Origin: a virus | IMG/VR virus record: IMGVR_UViG_3300048589_001332 | Location: 1 to 35,694 of that record | Direction: 5' to 3' (one strand) | DNA length: 35,694 nt | In this document: in pieces, positions 22,560 through 30,800 of the stretch | Numbering within the stretch: the first letter of the stretch is position 1 | How the letters are laid out: each line of letters begins with the position of its first letter | Notes under the pieces: model-generated | Database searches by the model: none | The model's input: the letters and a program-made list of their open reading frames with translations, nothing else | What the model was told of the DNA's origin: nothing | Translations under genes and position numbers: made by a program

Positions 22560-23107
22560 GACGTTTAGCAATATCAGCCGCACACTCAAACGTACCAGGG
22601 CAGGACATGGGCGCTGCAGGCAATAACCTGATTGAAGGTGTTGAAGCCGTTAAAATCAGAAACAAGGTAAAACAGCGGCTTGAGCAGCTTGGAGTAAAGG
22701 TTTCGGTAGATCCTGACAACTCGGTTACCGGCGCAACTGTACGGCTTTTCAAGCAGTTTTTTAAGGGCAAGGATGTGGTAGTTGACATTCATCTGAATGC
22801 AGCCACAAGTAACAGAGTCACCGGAACTGAGGTAATAATTCCTGACAACTACAGCGATTTTGAAAAAGCGCTTGCCTCCGATCTGAGTAAAGCAATATCT
22901 TCAACCTTAGGCATACATAACCGGGGTGTAAAAATAGAGGCACAAACAGCCAGAAAAAAGCTGCTGTGGATGACCATTCCGGCCGAGAACATTCTGATTG
23001 AATGTTTCTTTATATCCAATCCCTCGGATGTGAATTCCTATCATTTGTATGGCGATTTTATGTGCAATGCCATTGCCGACGTGCTTTATAAATATCTGCA
23101 AAAATGA
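22556..23107 (+). CDS. N-acetylmuramoyl-L-alanine amidase (endolysin)
   Basis: 183 residues covering one Amidase_3 domain. Zinc ligands and catalytic residues can be placed: His10 in ISAAHS, Glu27 in LIEGVEA, His in VVDIHLNAA and the catalytic Glu in ILIECFFISNPSD. It cleaves the amide bond between MurNAc and the stem peptide. No signal peptide, so it needs a holin for release. It is flanked by membrane-anchored proteins on both sides with 4-nt overlaps. Confident. Confidence 0.88.
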   Translation: MRRLAISAAHSNVPGQDMGAAGNNLIEGVEAVKIRNKVKQRLEQLGVKVSVDPDNSVTGATVRLFKQFFKGKDVVVDIHLNAATSNRVTGTEVIIPDNYSDFEKALASDLSKAISSTLGIHNRGVKIEAQTARKKLLWMTIPAENILIECFFISNPSDVNSYHLYGDFMCNAIADVLYKYLQK

Positions 23108-23697
23108 AAACAGACAGGCTTTTAAATTACATAATCATCGGCCTTCTCCTGGCAATGCTATTCCTGCAGAAGGAATGCTCCCGCAGCCCAGTGGAGCCAG
23201 AACCCCGCGTAACACGCACAGAGGTGTGGCATTATGATTCAACCCGGTACATTACACAGGTACCGTTGCCATATCCTGTGAAAGAACTGGAACTGGTACC
23301 GGTAGAAGTTCCGGTGGTGGTTGATTCATTTGCCATTTTTCAGGCATATTTTAAGCGATTTGTTTACCATCGTGTGCTAAAAGATGACAGTACTGCTTTT
23401 ATAAAGCTGATTGACACCGTGAGCCAGAACCGGTTTACGGGTTCATCGCTTGAATTTCTGTTGCGCAGGCCTGTGCAACATATCACTTACAACACTACCA
23501 TTGCCGATCCAACTGCCCGATTTTTTGCAGGCCCCATGGTTGGCGCAACCTTCGATGGTAAACTTGGACTTGGCGCTACGGCTTTGTATGTGAGTAAGCG
23601 AGATAATGCTTACAGCCTTACGGCAGATCCATTTGCGCGAAGAATAGAAGTATCAACGCTCTGGAAAATTCAGTTTCGCAAACACAAACCCCGTTAA
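23104..23697 (+). CDS. Membrane-anchored protein in lysis cassette (spanin-like candidate)
   Basis: 197 residues. An N-terminal segment (residues 7-21, LNYIIIGLLLAMLFL) anchors the protein, followed by QKECSRS, a Pro/Val-rich extended stretch (VPLPYPVKELELVPVEVPVVV) and a C-terminal beta-rich half (FFAGPMVGATFDGKLGLGAT, then IEVSTLWKIQF). The cysteine is not in a good lipobox. The stretch-then-beta design could bridge the periplasm and contact the outer membrane, as a one-protein spanin would. It overlaps the amidase gene by 4 nt. Function is inference. Confidence 0.6.
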   Translation: MKTDRLLNYIIIGLLLAMLFLQKECSRSPVEPEPRVTRTEVWHYDSTRYITQVPLPYPVKELELVPVEVPVVVDSFAIFQAYFKRFVYHRVLKDDSTAFIKLIDTVSQNRFTGSSLEFLLRRPVQHITYNTTIADPTARFFAGPMVGATFDGKLGLGATALYVSKRDNAYSLTADPFARRIEVSTLWKIQFRKHKPR

Positions 23698-23698
23698 T

Positions 23699-23884
23699 AT
23701 GGAACCAATTGAAGAACCTGCCAACACAATTGAAATTCTGATGCCGAAAGGGTATGAATATGCCGAAAAGGATGCTGATAAAAGAAAAGGCTACACCTTT
23801 AAGCGCAAATATACCCTGCAAAGGAACCAGGCCTGCCCCTGCGGATCGGGTAAGAAGTTTAAGAATTGTCATATGGTTGACTAA
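23699..23884 (+). CDS. SEC-C motif small protein
   Basis: 61 residues ending in the SEC-C zinc-binding motif (CPCGSGKKFKNCH). The N-terminal 40 residues are acidic and then basic. SEC-C motifs bind zinc and often contact other proteins, as in SecA. The start follows the previous stop by one base. Its role between lysis and tail genes is unknown. Confidence 0.75.
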   Translation: MEPIEEPANTIEILMPKGYEYAEKDADKRKGYTFKRKYTLQRNQACPCGSGKKFKNCHMVD

Positions 23885-23895
23885 ATATCACACCC

Positions 23896-24816
23896 ATGCA
23901 AGTAGTAGAGTTTGAAGGAAAAGACATCACCTATCCCGGGTCGTGGGATGAAATGACATTAAAGTATCTGAAGCCGCTGGCTCAGCTGCTGTTTATGGGC
24001 TTGTCGCCTGCAGATTTCAAGATTAAACTCATCTTCAAATGGCTTAATCTTGACAAGAGGTTGTTTAATTACAACGACAGAACTTATTTTATTTCAGGCA
24101 TTTACCGGCTTTCTCCAATACTGGCCATTAGCGGTATCAAAAAAAATAAGGTTAAGTTTTTTGACAAATCAGATGCCTGGCTGCTTGCCGAAACCTTAAA
24201 CTTTTTACTTACCGCAGAAGAGCAGCCTGATGGGCAGAAAAAATACAGAAGAAACATTCAGTTGCTTAAACAACTTATACCGGTGATTACGGCCGGCAAA
24301 GAGCGACTCTATGGGCCGGGGGACCGCATGATTAACATAACTGCCGGAGAGTTTGCCAAAGCGGAAACCCGGTACCAGAGTTATTTAAACACTGGTGACG
24401 AGAAATATTTGAATGAATTGATTGCCGTGCTGTATCGCCCGAACAAACGATTCATAAACCTTCGCAAATTTTTTCAGCACTGGGATGGCGAAAACCGGGT
24501 TGATTACCACGATTTTCATTTAGCCAGGGCAAAAGCCATTGGCAAAATTGATCACGTAACCAGGCTCTGTATCTTACTGCATTTCGAGGGATGCCGTAAC
24601 TATGCAGTAAATCAGAATCCTGAGATTTTTGAACCGGACGGATCTGACGAACCAGAAAACAACACCGGATGGGCAGGTATATTTCAGGCCATAAGCGATA
24701 AGCCCACCGAAATTGAGCAAATTGCCCGGCTTAACTTCTGGACACTTCTTTTCGACCTGAAGCAAAAAGCAATTCAAGCCAAAAAACTAGAATCAAAATA
24801 CCCTGAAAATGAATAG
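23896..24816 (+). CDS. Unknown phage protein, 306 aa (tail assembly candidate)
   Basis: Not recognised for certain. A soluble, mostly helical protein (LKYLKPLAQLLFMGLSPADF, RFINLRKFFQHWDGENRVDY). The C-terminus contains a Trp-rich piece (GWAGIFQAISDKPTEIEQIA) with KPTE, often seen in tail assembly chaperones of Bacteroidetes phages. It ends in YPENE with the next start embedded (8-nt overlap). Position between head and tape-measure genes fits a tail assembly chaperone or connector. Confidence 0.55.
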   Translation: MQVVEFEGKDITYPGSWDEMTLKYLKPLAQLLFMGLSPADFKIKLIFKWLNLDKRLFNYNDRTYFISGIYRLSPILAISGIKKNKVKFFDKSDAWLLAETLNFLLTAEEQPDGQKKYRRNIQLLKQLIPVITAGKERLYGPGDRMINITAGEFAKAETRYQSYLNTGDEKYLNELIAVLYRPNKRFINLRKFFQHWDGENRVDYHDFHLARAKAIGKIDHVTRLCILLHFEGCRNYAVNQNPEIFEPDGSDEPENNTGWAGIFQAISDKPTEIEQIARLNFWTLLFDLKQKAIQAKKLESKYPENE

Positions 24817-25300
24817 CTATTTTGAAACACTTGCCAAACAACACAAGCAGGTAGAGCACAGCGAAACCGTGCAGCATTTTTTCAGATCAATTGATCAGTT
24901 CCTGAATGCTGACAGTGACAATCGTGCGAATTACCCGGCTGTGGTAATGGACAATTTGAGCGGACGCATTACCGGAGCCAACTTTGATGCCAAGGTTGAT
25001 ACCATGAGCACGGGTATTATGTTTTTGCGCAAGCTCACAAACATTGATGATGCCGCGCAAATTGATCAGGCTCATGCCGACATGAAAGCCCTGGCATTTG
25101 ATTTTGGCGCACGCATGGAAGCCGATGCCGAGTACTGCGAAAATGAAACCCTTAAGTTTTTGCAGCAGTTTAACGCCGGCACTGTAACATACAAAGAGTA
25201 TGGGCCTGTGTTTGACAACTGCTTTGGGGTGCTTATGAGCTTTCAACTTGGCAATAAGGCCGCCTGGGAGCATAAACCCGAAAACTGGAATATCGAATAA
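24809..25300 (+). CDS. Unknown phage protein, 163 aa (connector or tail candidate)
   Basis: Not recognised. Mainly helical (YFETLAKQHKQVEHSETVQH, QIDQAHADMKALAFDFGARM) with a C-terminal beta-like part (NCFGVLMSFQLGNKAAW). Overlaps the upstream gene by 8 nt. The upstream frame does not continue by a -1 shift into this one, so it is not a classical frameshift chaperone pair. No membrane segment. Confidence 0.65.
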   Translation: MNSYFETLAKQHKQVEHSETVQHFFRSIDQFLNADSDNRANYPAVVMDNLSGRITGANFDAKVDTMSTGIMFLRKLTNIDDAAQIDQAHADMKALAFDFGARMEADAEYCENETLKFLQQFNAGTVTYKEYGPVFDNCFGVLMSFQLGNKAAWEHKPENWNIE

Positions 25301-25348
25301 AAAAATATTGTAAATTGCGGGGGTATTAACCCCTAAACATTTTGCGAT

Positions 25349-25873
25349 ATGAAAACTTTAATCTCATTTTTACTGGTAGTGACATCACATTTTGCTATTT
25401 GTCAAAATGGCAAATATGATATCTCTGAAGTAATTGAAATTGACAGCACATCCAAAACAGAGCTTTACAACAGAGCGATTGAGTGGTTTTCTAAAACTTA
25501 CAAATCTGCAGATAAGGTGATACAGCATGCAGATAAAGAAACAGGTGTTATAATAGGTAAAGCTTTAATGAAGTCCTACGTTAAGGTAATGGGATCGTAT
25601 AACAATGCTGGCTTTGTTTATTATACAATTACTATATCAGTAAAAGACAATAAATACCGGTATGAAATAAACAATGTGTATCATGACAGAGCTTTTTCAA
25701 GTTTGGGTGGCTCTGGCGGAAGTTTAAATAATGAGGTTCCTGCGTGTGGTCATTTTAATATTACAAAAAAGTACTGGGAAACAATAAAGAGCTTTGCAGA
25801 TAAGGATATTGAAAATATTGTCAACAGTTTAAAGACTTCAATGCAATTACCATCGAAAAAAGAGGATTGGTAA
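25349..25873 (+). CDS. Exported DUF4468-type protein (TBP-like fold)
   Basis: 174 residues with a signal peptide (MKTLISFLLVVTSHFAICQ). The mature part follows the DUF4468 pattern of Bacteroidetes: EIDSTSKTELYNRAIEWFSK, SADKVIQHADKETGVIIGKA, then a beta-rich segment with YRYEINNVYHDRAF. These are usually chromosomal envelope proteins of unknown function. The gene is visibly richer in A/T than its neighbours, suggesting separate acquisition. It sits between tail genes and the antirepressor module, so it is probably a lysogeny-expressed cargo gene (moron). A short hairpin GGGG/CCCC precedes the ATG. Confidence 0.78.
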   Translation: MKTLISFLLVVTSHFAICQNGKYDISEVIEIDSTSKTELYNRAIEWFSKTYKSADKVIQHADKETGVIIGKALMKSYVKVMGSYNNAGFVYYTITISVKDNKYRYEINNVYHDRAFSSLGGSGGSLNNEVPACGHFNITKKYWETIKSFADKDIENIVNSLKTSMQLPSKKEDW

Positions 25874-25882
25874 AAAAAACAC

Positions 25883-25912
25883 TTGACTTTCGTACATAAA
25901 TGTGTATCTTTG
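25883..25912 (+). promoter_or_regulatory. Host-like promoter of the antirepressor module
   Basis: TTG (25883), 19 nt, then a perfect -7 box TATCTTTG (25905-25912). Between them lies ACAT-AA-ATGT, a small palindrome that could be an operator. It is the best host-type promoter in the window. Confidence 0.8.
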
Positions 25913-25914
25913 TG

Positions 25915-26070
25915 CCATCATTCAGCTGAACATCTGAATGAAGAGTCCAAATCCGCCAACAATGTTCTTCGATAAAACATTTAACTTAATAGGGGAAACC
26001 CTCATTCATCTTACCGGGAAACCGGTAGCACCCTTGGCGGGGTGTGACTCGGATGGGTGGGGGTTTTTCC
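25915..26070 (+). ncRNA. Structured leader RNA, C4-antisense-like, upstream of antirepressor
   Basis: Between promoter and gene lie several compact helices: TCATTCAG/CTGAATGA (25918-25941); CCGCCAA (25953) with TTGGCGG (26034); AATGTT/AACATT (25961-25981); AGGG-GAAA-CCCT (25991-26002); TACCGG-GAAA-CCGGTA (26012-26027); CACCC/GGGTG (26029-26044), whose loop is the TTGGCG strand, giving a possible pseudoknot. A competing 12-bp helix joins 25999-26010 to 26052-26063, just before TTTTT and the ribosome site. In phages P1/P7 the C4 antisense RNA lies upstream of ant on the same transcript and pairs near it to block expression. Position and structure match this plan; the family match is unverified. 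Confidence 0.6.
26052..26068 (+). terminator. Possible attenuator/antisense target ahead of the antirepressor
   Basis: GATGGGTGGGGG followed by TTTTT; it can pair with CCCTCATTCATC at 25999-26010 (three G-T pairs). It would act as a conditional terminator or as the target of the antisense segment. Confidence 0.45.
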
Positions 26071-26087
26071 ATTAGGAGACAATGTAA

Positions 26088-26657
26088 ATGAAAACAACTG
26101 AAATTACAGTTGCCAATGTCAACCAGGTTGACATCACCATCATCAAAAACGGTGAAAAAAGAGTAGCCGTTCGGCCAATTTGCGATGCACTCGGCATCGA
26201 CTTCTCTGCTCAACTTCAAAGGCTAAAAAGAGATGAAATTCTAAGTTCAACTGTGGTTACCATAACCACGGTTGGAGCCGATAAAAAGGGCCGGGAAATG
26301 GTAACAATCCCTTTTAAATTTGTGTTTGGTTGGTTGTTTACTATTGACACATCTAAAGTAAGGGAAGATGCAAAAGATGCAGTTCTTAATTATAAACTGC
26401 AGTGTTACGATGCACTTTACAATTACTTTACTCGTCACGAGGAGTTTCTTGAGCACAGGCAAAGCCTGATTGATGCCCGCCTGGCCGAATACGATGCCGC
26501 CCGCAGCGATTTCAGGGTAGCCAAAGAAAAGGTAAACGAGGCACGCAAAGCCTTAGACGAGGCTCGCGCCATAACCGAAGCCGAATATTTTGAGAACAAA
26601 CGGCAGATGGTTATTGATTTTCCGGCAGAGCAAGGAAAGGAGGCTGGCAATGAATAA
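26088..26657 (+). CDS. Phage antirepressor (P22_AR_N domain)
   Basis: 189 residues. Residues about 14-115 match the P22 antirepressor N-terminal domain: VAVRPICDALGIDFSAQLQR, LKRDEILSSTVVTI, and VFGWLFTIDTSKVREDAKDA then LQCYDALYNYF. The C-terminal 70 residues form a coiled coil (RLAEYDAARSDFRVAKEKVN). Such proteins inactivate the repressor and trigger induction or immunity changes. The gene has a real Shine-Dalgarno site (AGGAGA, 8 nt before ATG), unlike most genes here. An ATG-TAA lies directly before the start and is ignored. It is led by the structured RNA described above. Confidence 0.87.
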   Translation: MKTTEITVANVNQVDITIIKNGEKRVAVRPICDALGIDFSAQLQRLKRDEILSSTVVTITTVGADKKGREMVTIPFKFVFGWLFTIDTSKVREDAKDAVLNYKLQCYDALYNYFTRHEEFLEHRQSLIDARLAEYDAARSDFRVAKEKVNEARKALDEARAITEAEYFENKRQMVIDFPAEQGKEAGNE

Positions 26658-26958
26658 GAAGTCAAGGCTTATTTTATTAAGCACATCCAGCAAACAGGCG
26701 TGGGATCTTACCGTGCTTGCCGAGGATTACCGCCAGGCATTTGGCAGCAATTGCATAATCGAAAACATTAACCGTATGAATTACGAGCTTGCCTGCGGCT
26801 TGCTTCAGCTGGTGCCACATGCACCCGAGGGCAGCGGCGAAACCATACTCGATATGGCATACGATATAAATATGCTCAGTAAGTTTAAGGATGTAAAAGC
26901 CGATGAGAAGCTTTATGCCGAATTTGCTTCGCATTCTGAAACCGAAACCGTAATTTAG
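26650..26958 (+). CDS. Unknown protein coupled to antirepressor, 102 aa
   Basis: The ATG at 26650 has a strong Shine-Dalgarno AGGAGG 6 nt upstream and overlaps the antirepressor stop by 8 nt; this decides the start against an upstream in-frame codon at 26590. The product (LTVLAEDYRQAFGSNCIIEN, MAYDINMLSKFKDVKADEKL) is small, soluble and not recognised. It is probably a second component of the antirepressor module. A terminator follows directly. Confidence 0.65.
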   Translation: MNKKSRLILLSTSSKQAWDLTVLAEDYRQAFGSNCIIENINRMNYELACGLLQLVPHAPEGSGETILDMAYDINMLSKFKDVKADEKLYAEFASHSETETVI

Positions 26959-26969
26959 CCTCCCCGGCT

Positions 26970-27002
26970 GCCCCTTGCAGCAGTGCAGGGGGCTTTTCTT
27001 TA
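26970..27002 (+). terminator. Terminator ending the antirepressor module
   Basis: A 10-bp stem GCCCCTTGCA/TGCAGGGGGC with one G-T pair and loop GCAG, followed by TTTTCTTT. Confidence 0.85.
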
Positions 27003-27018
27003 TCTAAAACCTGCAAAC

Positions 27019-27198
27019 ATGAGCGAAGATCAATCCCCGGAACAGAAAAAACAAAAGACCGAACAACAGCTTAATGTTGTTGAAAAAGTGATGAGATATG
27101 TGATATTTAACTCGCGTCCTGATGTACATGTACATGATTTGCAAAGCATTTTGTGCGATTTGTATAACTTAAAAGATACGTTGTGCGAAGAACAATAA
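27019..27198 (+). CDS. Unknown small protein, 59 aa
   Basis: The ATG at 27019 has an A-rich leader (CCTGCAAAC); the open frame upstream runs through a terminator. The N-terminal 25 residues are charged and Gln/Lys-rich (SPEQKKQKTEQQ); the rest is helical (NVVEKVMRYVIFNSRPDVHV, LQSILCDLYNLKDTL). Two terminators follow. Not recognised. Confidence 0.55.
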   Translation: MSEDQSPEQKKQKTEQQLNVVEKVMRYVIFNSRPDVHVHDLQSILCDLYNLKDTLCEEQ

Positions 27199-27250
27199 AA
27201 CAGTAAGCTTTTTACTGTTTTTTCCCCGCCCATCAGGCGGGGCTTTTTTT
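27198..27250 (+). terminator. Tandem terminators, the second fused to a promoter
   Basis: First stem AAACAGTAA/TTACTGTTT with a T-run; second stem CCCCGCC-CATCA-GGCGGGG followed by eight T. The last T is the first base of the next promoter's TTGTCCTTT. Confidence 0.85.
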
Positions 27251-27287
27251 TGTCCTTTCGCTTAGATAGTTGCCGTTGCATATTTGC
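27250..27287 (+). promoter_or_regulatory. Phage-type promoter for the tape-measure operon
   Basis: TTGTCCTTT (27250-27258) and CATATTTGC (27279-27287); ATG exactly 3 nt later (GCT). Confidence 0.82.
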
Positions 27288-27290
27288 GCT

Positions 27291-27809
27291 ATGGAACTTA
27301 GCAGCATTCAACGGGCAATTAAAAACAGCGGGGGCCGTGTGGGCAACTTCGACGAAACTGAAATGCTTTTTATAAGCGAAGAGCTTGATCAGCACGGCGA
27401 ATTCCTAAATGATTTATTTGTTGAAAGTATTGAAGAAAAGGGCCTTATTGATACCGAAGAATTGGTTGATAATATTACATATGGGCAAAGTATGATGGGC
27501 AACAGCCCATATCTGTTTTTTAAGTTTCCTATACATGGCCGCTTTATCGAAATCAACTTTCATCGCAAAAAAAACAGCATATCTGATGCTATTGATGCTT
27601 TTGCCTTAGTAAACAGCATCAGGCGCCGGAAAACGGCCAAAAAGAAAAAAAAGGATACGCGCTGGTACACCCGCAATGTTTACGGAAGTTTAAACCGATT
27701 GCTTTCGCGGCTGGCTACCAACTACTCACAAGCTGAGATTGCCAGGCTAAAGGGCATACTTGAACATAGCGGCATATCATCAAAACCCTCAGTTACTCTT
27801 CACCTCTAA
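27291..27809 (+). CDS. Virion-type protein upstream of tape measure, 172 aa
   Basis: The ATG at 27291 is chosen from the promoter position; a TTG 21 nt upstream lies within the promoter. Beta-like centre (SPYLFFKFPIHGRFIEINFH), then a Lys-rich stretch (RRRKTAKKKKKDTRWYTRNV) and a C-terminal helical part (LNRLLSRLATNYSQAEIARL). It is next to the tape measure (11-nt gap), where neck, tail-completion or tail-terminator proteins are found. No family is firmly recognised. Confidence 0.65.
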   Translation: MELSSIQRAIKNSGGRVGNFDETEMLFISEELDQHGEFLNDLFVESIEEKGLIDTEELVDNITYGQSMMGNSPYLFFKFPIHGRFIEINFHRKKNSISDAIDAFALVNSIRRRKTAKKKKKDTRWYTRNVYGSLNRLLSRLATNYSQAEIARLKGILEHSGISSKPSVTLHL

Positions 27810-27820
27810 ATCACTTACAG

Positions 27821-30800
27821 ATGGCAGACCTTGCAATTGACAGGGCGCAACTTGAAATTATCATCAAAAACGATGAATCACGCAAGCGCCTGCGCGAACT
27901 CGAAGAAGGTACTTCTAAACTCGCTAAAGAGCTCAGAACTTTAGAGAAACAAGGCAAAAAAGATACCGAGGCTTACCGCGAAAAAGAAGCAGCCATCAGG
28001 CGCAACCGCGCAGAGATGGACCGGCTCATCAATACCATTGGCCTTACCGGGCTTACCATGAAGGAGCTGAAGAAAAGGCAATCGGAACTCAATCTGATTA
28101 TGGCGCAGATGGACCCCAGAACTCCTGAATACAAAAAACTGGAGGCTCAGCTTGCACAGGTTAGCGGGCGCATAAGGGAACTTAGAGGCGGCGCAAATGA
28201 GGCGGGTGTAAGTTTAAAAGGGATGGCCGATGGGTTTAACCGGTATTTTGGTATGGTTACTACTTTTCTGGCTTCTATTACCGGGCTTGTGCTTGGTTTC
28301 CGAAGCCTTGCCGAAAAGGTTGCACACATGGATGATGTGTACTCTGATGTGATGAAAACCACAAAAAAAACCAGGGATGAGGTGGTTGAACTTAACGAGG
28401 AGTTTAAACAATGGGATACACGCACCGCCAGAGAGCAGTTGAATTTACTTGCCCGGGATGCCGGGAAGCTGGGCAGGGAATCAAGAAAGGATATTCTTGA
28501 TTTTGTGGAAGCTGGGAATCAGATAAATGTTGCACTTGGTGAAGATTTGGGCGATGACGCAATTAAAAACATCGGCAAAATGGTTGGCGTTTACCAGGAC
28601 GCCACTCAACAACTTCAGAACATTGGCCTGAAAGAACAAATGCTGGCTGTTGGAAGTGCTATTAATGAGCTTGGATCTTCCAGTACTGCAAGTGAACCCT
28701 ATCTGGTAAGCTTTGCCGGGAGATTGGGAGGTATTTCAAAACAGGCAAAAATCAGCATTGCTGATATTCTGGGATATGCCTCGGCTCTTGATCAGGATAT
28801 GCAGGCCGTTGAAATGTCGGCAACTGCTTTTCAGAATTTCATTATGAAATTAACGGCAGATCCTGCAAAGTTTGCCCGAATTGCCGGCCTTGAAGTTAAA
28901 TCTTTCTCAAATCTGCTGAAGACAGATGCCAACGCTGCAATAAAACAAGTTCTCACCTCAATGAATGAGCGCGGTGGATTTCAGGAGCTCATTCCAATAT
29001 TTGAGGAAATGGGTCTTGAAGGTGCCAGGGCTGTGGGTGTGTTATCGGCGATGGCTGGGAGCATTGAAAAAATTGATGAGGCACAGAAAATATCAAACCA
29101 GGCAATGGTTGATGGCACATCTATTACTGCTGAGTACAACATAAAAAACAACAACCTGCAGGCAGGTTTAGAAAAAGCCCGTAAAGCCTTTTTGGAAAAA
29201 GCGCTGGTACTTGGCGAAAAATTAACACCAGCGCTTACAAGAAGCACCAATGGCTTTGCATATATAATCAAGATACTTACAGAGCTTCCGAGGTTTATCA
29301 GAGAAAATCAGATACCTCTTATTTTGCTTGCCGGCGCATTCCTGGCATTGCAGGCTGCAAAAATTAAAGTAATTGCAGCTTCGGCACTTGAACATATTAT
29401 GCTGCAAAAAGGCATCGGATTGAAAATAAAAGATGCCATTGTACTTAAAGCCTTACTTGTGCAGGAGCAATACAGATTGGCTATGGTTGGTAAGACCACC
29501 ATTGCACAAAAAGCAGCAGCCATCGCCACAGCTACTTGGAGATCAGCACTACTTGCGCTTGGTGGTCCTTTGGGATTGGCTGTTATGGGAGTTACAGGTT
29601 TAATTGCAGCAATAAAGCTATATGATCAGCGAAATTCTGAATCGCTTAGGCTTGAGGCTGTAAAACAACAGCGTTTAAACAGTATTAACGAAATCAATAA
29701 GCAGCTGAATATTACCTATAATGCTACAAGTAACATTATTCGCGATATCAATTCGCTTAATTTTGAACAGATTCAGAATCTTTCCGATTTAACTGCAGCT
29801 ACTATTAAGCAGGCTGAAGCGGATTTGCTGGCAGCAAAAATTAAACAGCAAATAACCCAGGAAGAAAATACCCGGGTAGGTATATGGGATAGGATTAAAA
29901 ACCAGTTTCTTTCATTTAACAATACCTGGGCTGCCACCATCAGAAATAATGAAACAGCAAAAGAACGAGGCAAAGAGGCCGCCGCTCAGTTTAATGATGA
30001 GATATCGGCACTTGAGCAAAATATCAGCGATCTTAAAACACAGCATCAGGAAATGACCAACATCCTTACTGCTGAAGCCAAAGCCGATAAAATTGCAGCT
30101 ACAACCATTTCTCAATTCGAGGAAAAAGCCCGGTTGCTTTCCATCGCCTTAAGATCAGTAAACAAAGATTCCGAAGATTATAACCGGATTAATGCAAAGC
30201 TTACTGAGGTTAACAAGGAGTTAAATAAGGCCAACACCAAAATACTTGATGACAATGCAAAACTGATAACTGCTTACCAGGAGCTATCTAATCTTGCCGG
30301 GCAATACAAGGATCATTTAACTGACCTTGTAATGCAGGGAGACCTTACTGAGGCAATGAAGGTAGGACAGTTATTAAGCTCACTTCAGGCAGCTCAGAAG
30401 TTTATTGATGATATTGTTGCCGCCGGAGGTAACCTTGATGTGGTTATTGATAAGGTAAAAACCGGCATTATAGATAAAGGCCAGGAACAAAGTATTTTTT
30501 CTTTTGACGGTAAAGGGAATAAAATTCTGAGTGATGACTGGGTAAACCAGCTTTTTGATGAATACGAAGCAACGGTTGATCAGCTTGTAAATCCTGAGAA
30601 TGCCTCAGATATGCAAAAGGTGCAATTGCCAATGTTTGATAAGGAATTCTTCCTTAATCAAACAGAGGTGCTCAGCAATGCTGCTTTTAATATCTGGAAA
30701 AACAAACAGGATCAGCAATATGAATATGAGCTCAATCGCCTGAATCGAGCCAGGGAAGCAGAGCTTGCGAATAAAAATCTAACTGAGGCGCAAAAGGATG

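Noticed and set aside
24780-24820. Programmed -1 frameshift between the 23896 and 24809 genes
   Set aside because: The second gene is in the +1 frame relative to the first and has its own overlapping ATG; no convincing slippery heptamer was found.
5415-25735. Similar strings GGGLNNEV (5376 protein) and GGSLNNEV (DUF4468 protein)
   Set aside because: Short, different codons and no other likeness between the proteins; taken as coincidence.
26082-26087. ATG-TAA start-stop element directly before the antirepressor ATG
   Set aside because: Only 2 nt from the Shine-Dalgarno site and most likely chance; spacing favours the ATG at 26088.
25986-26219. 77-codon minus-strand frame across the antirepressor leader
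   Set aside because: Its sequence is explained by the complement of the RNA hairpins and the antirepressor 5' end.
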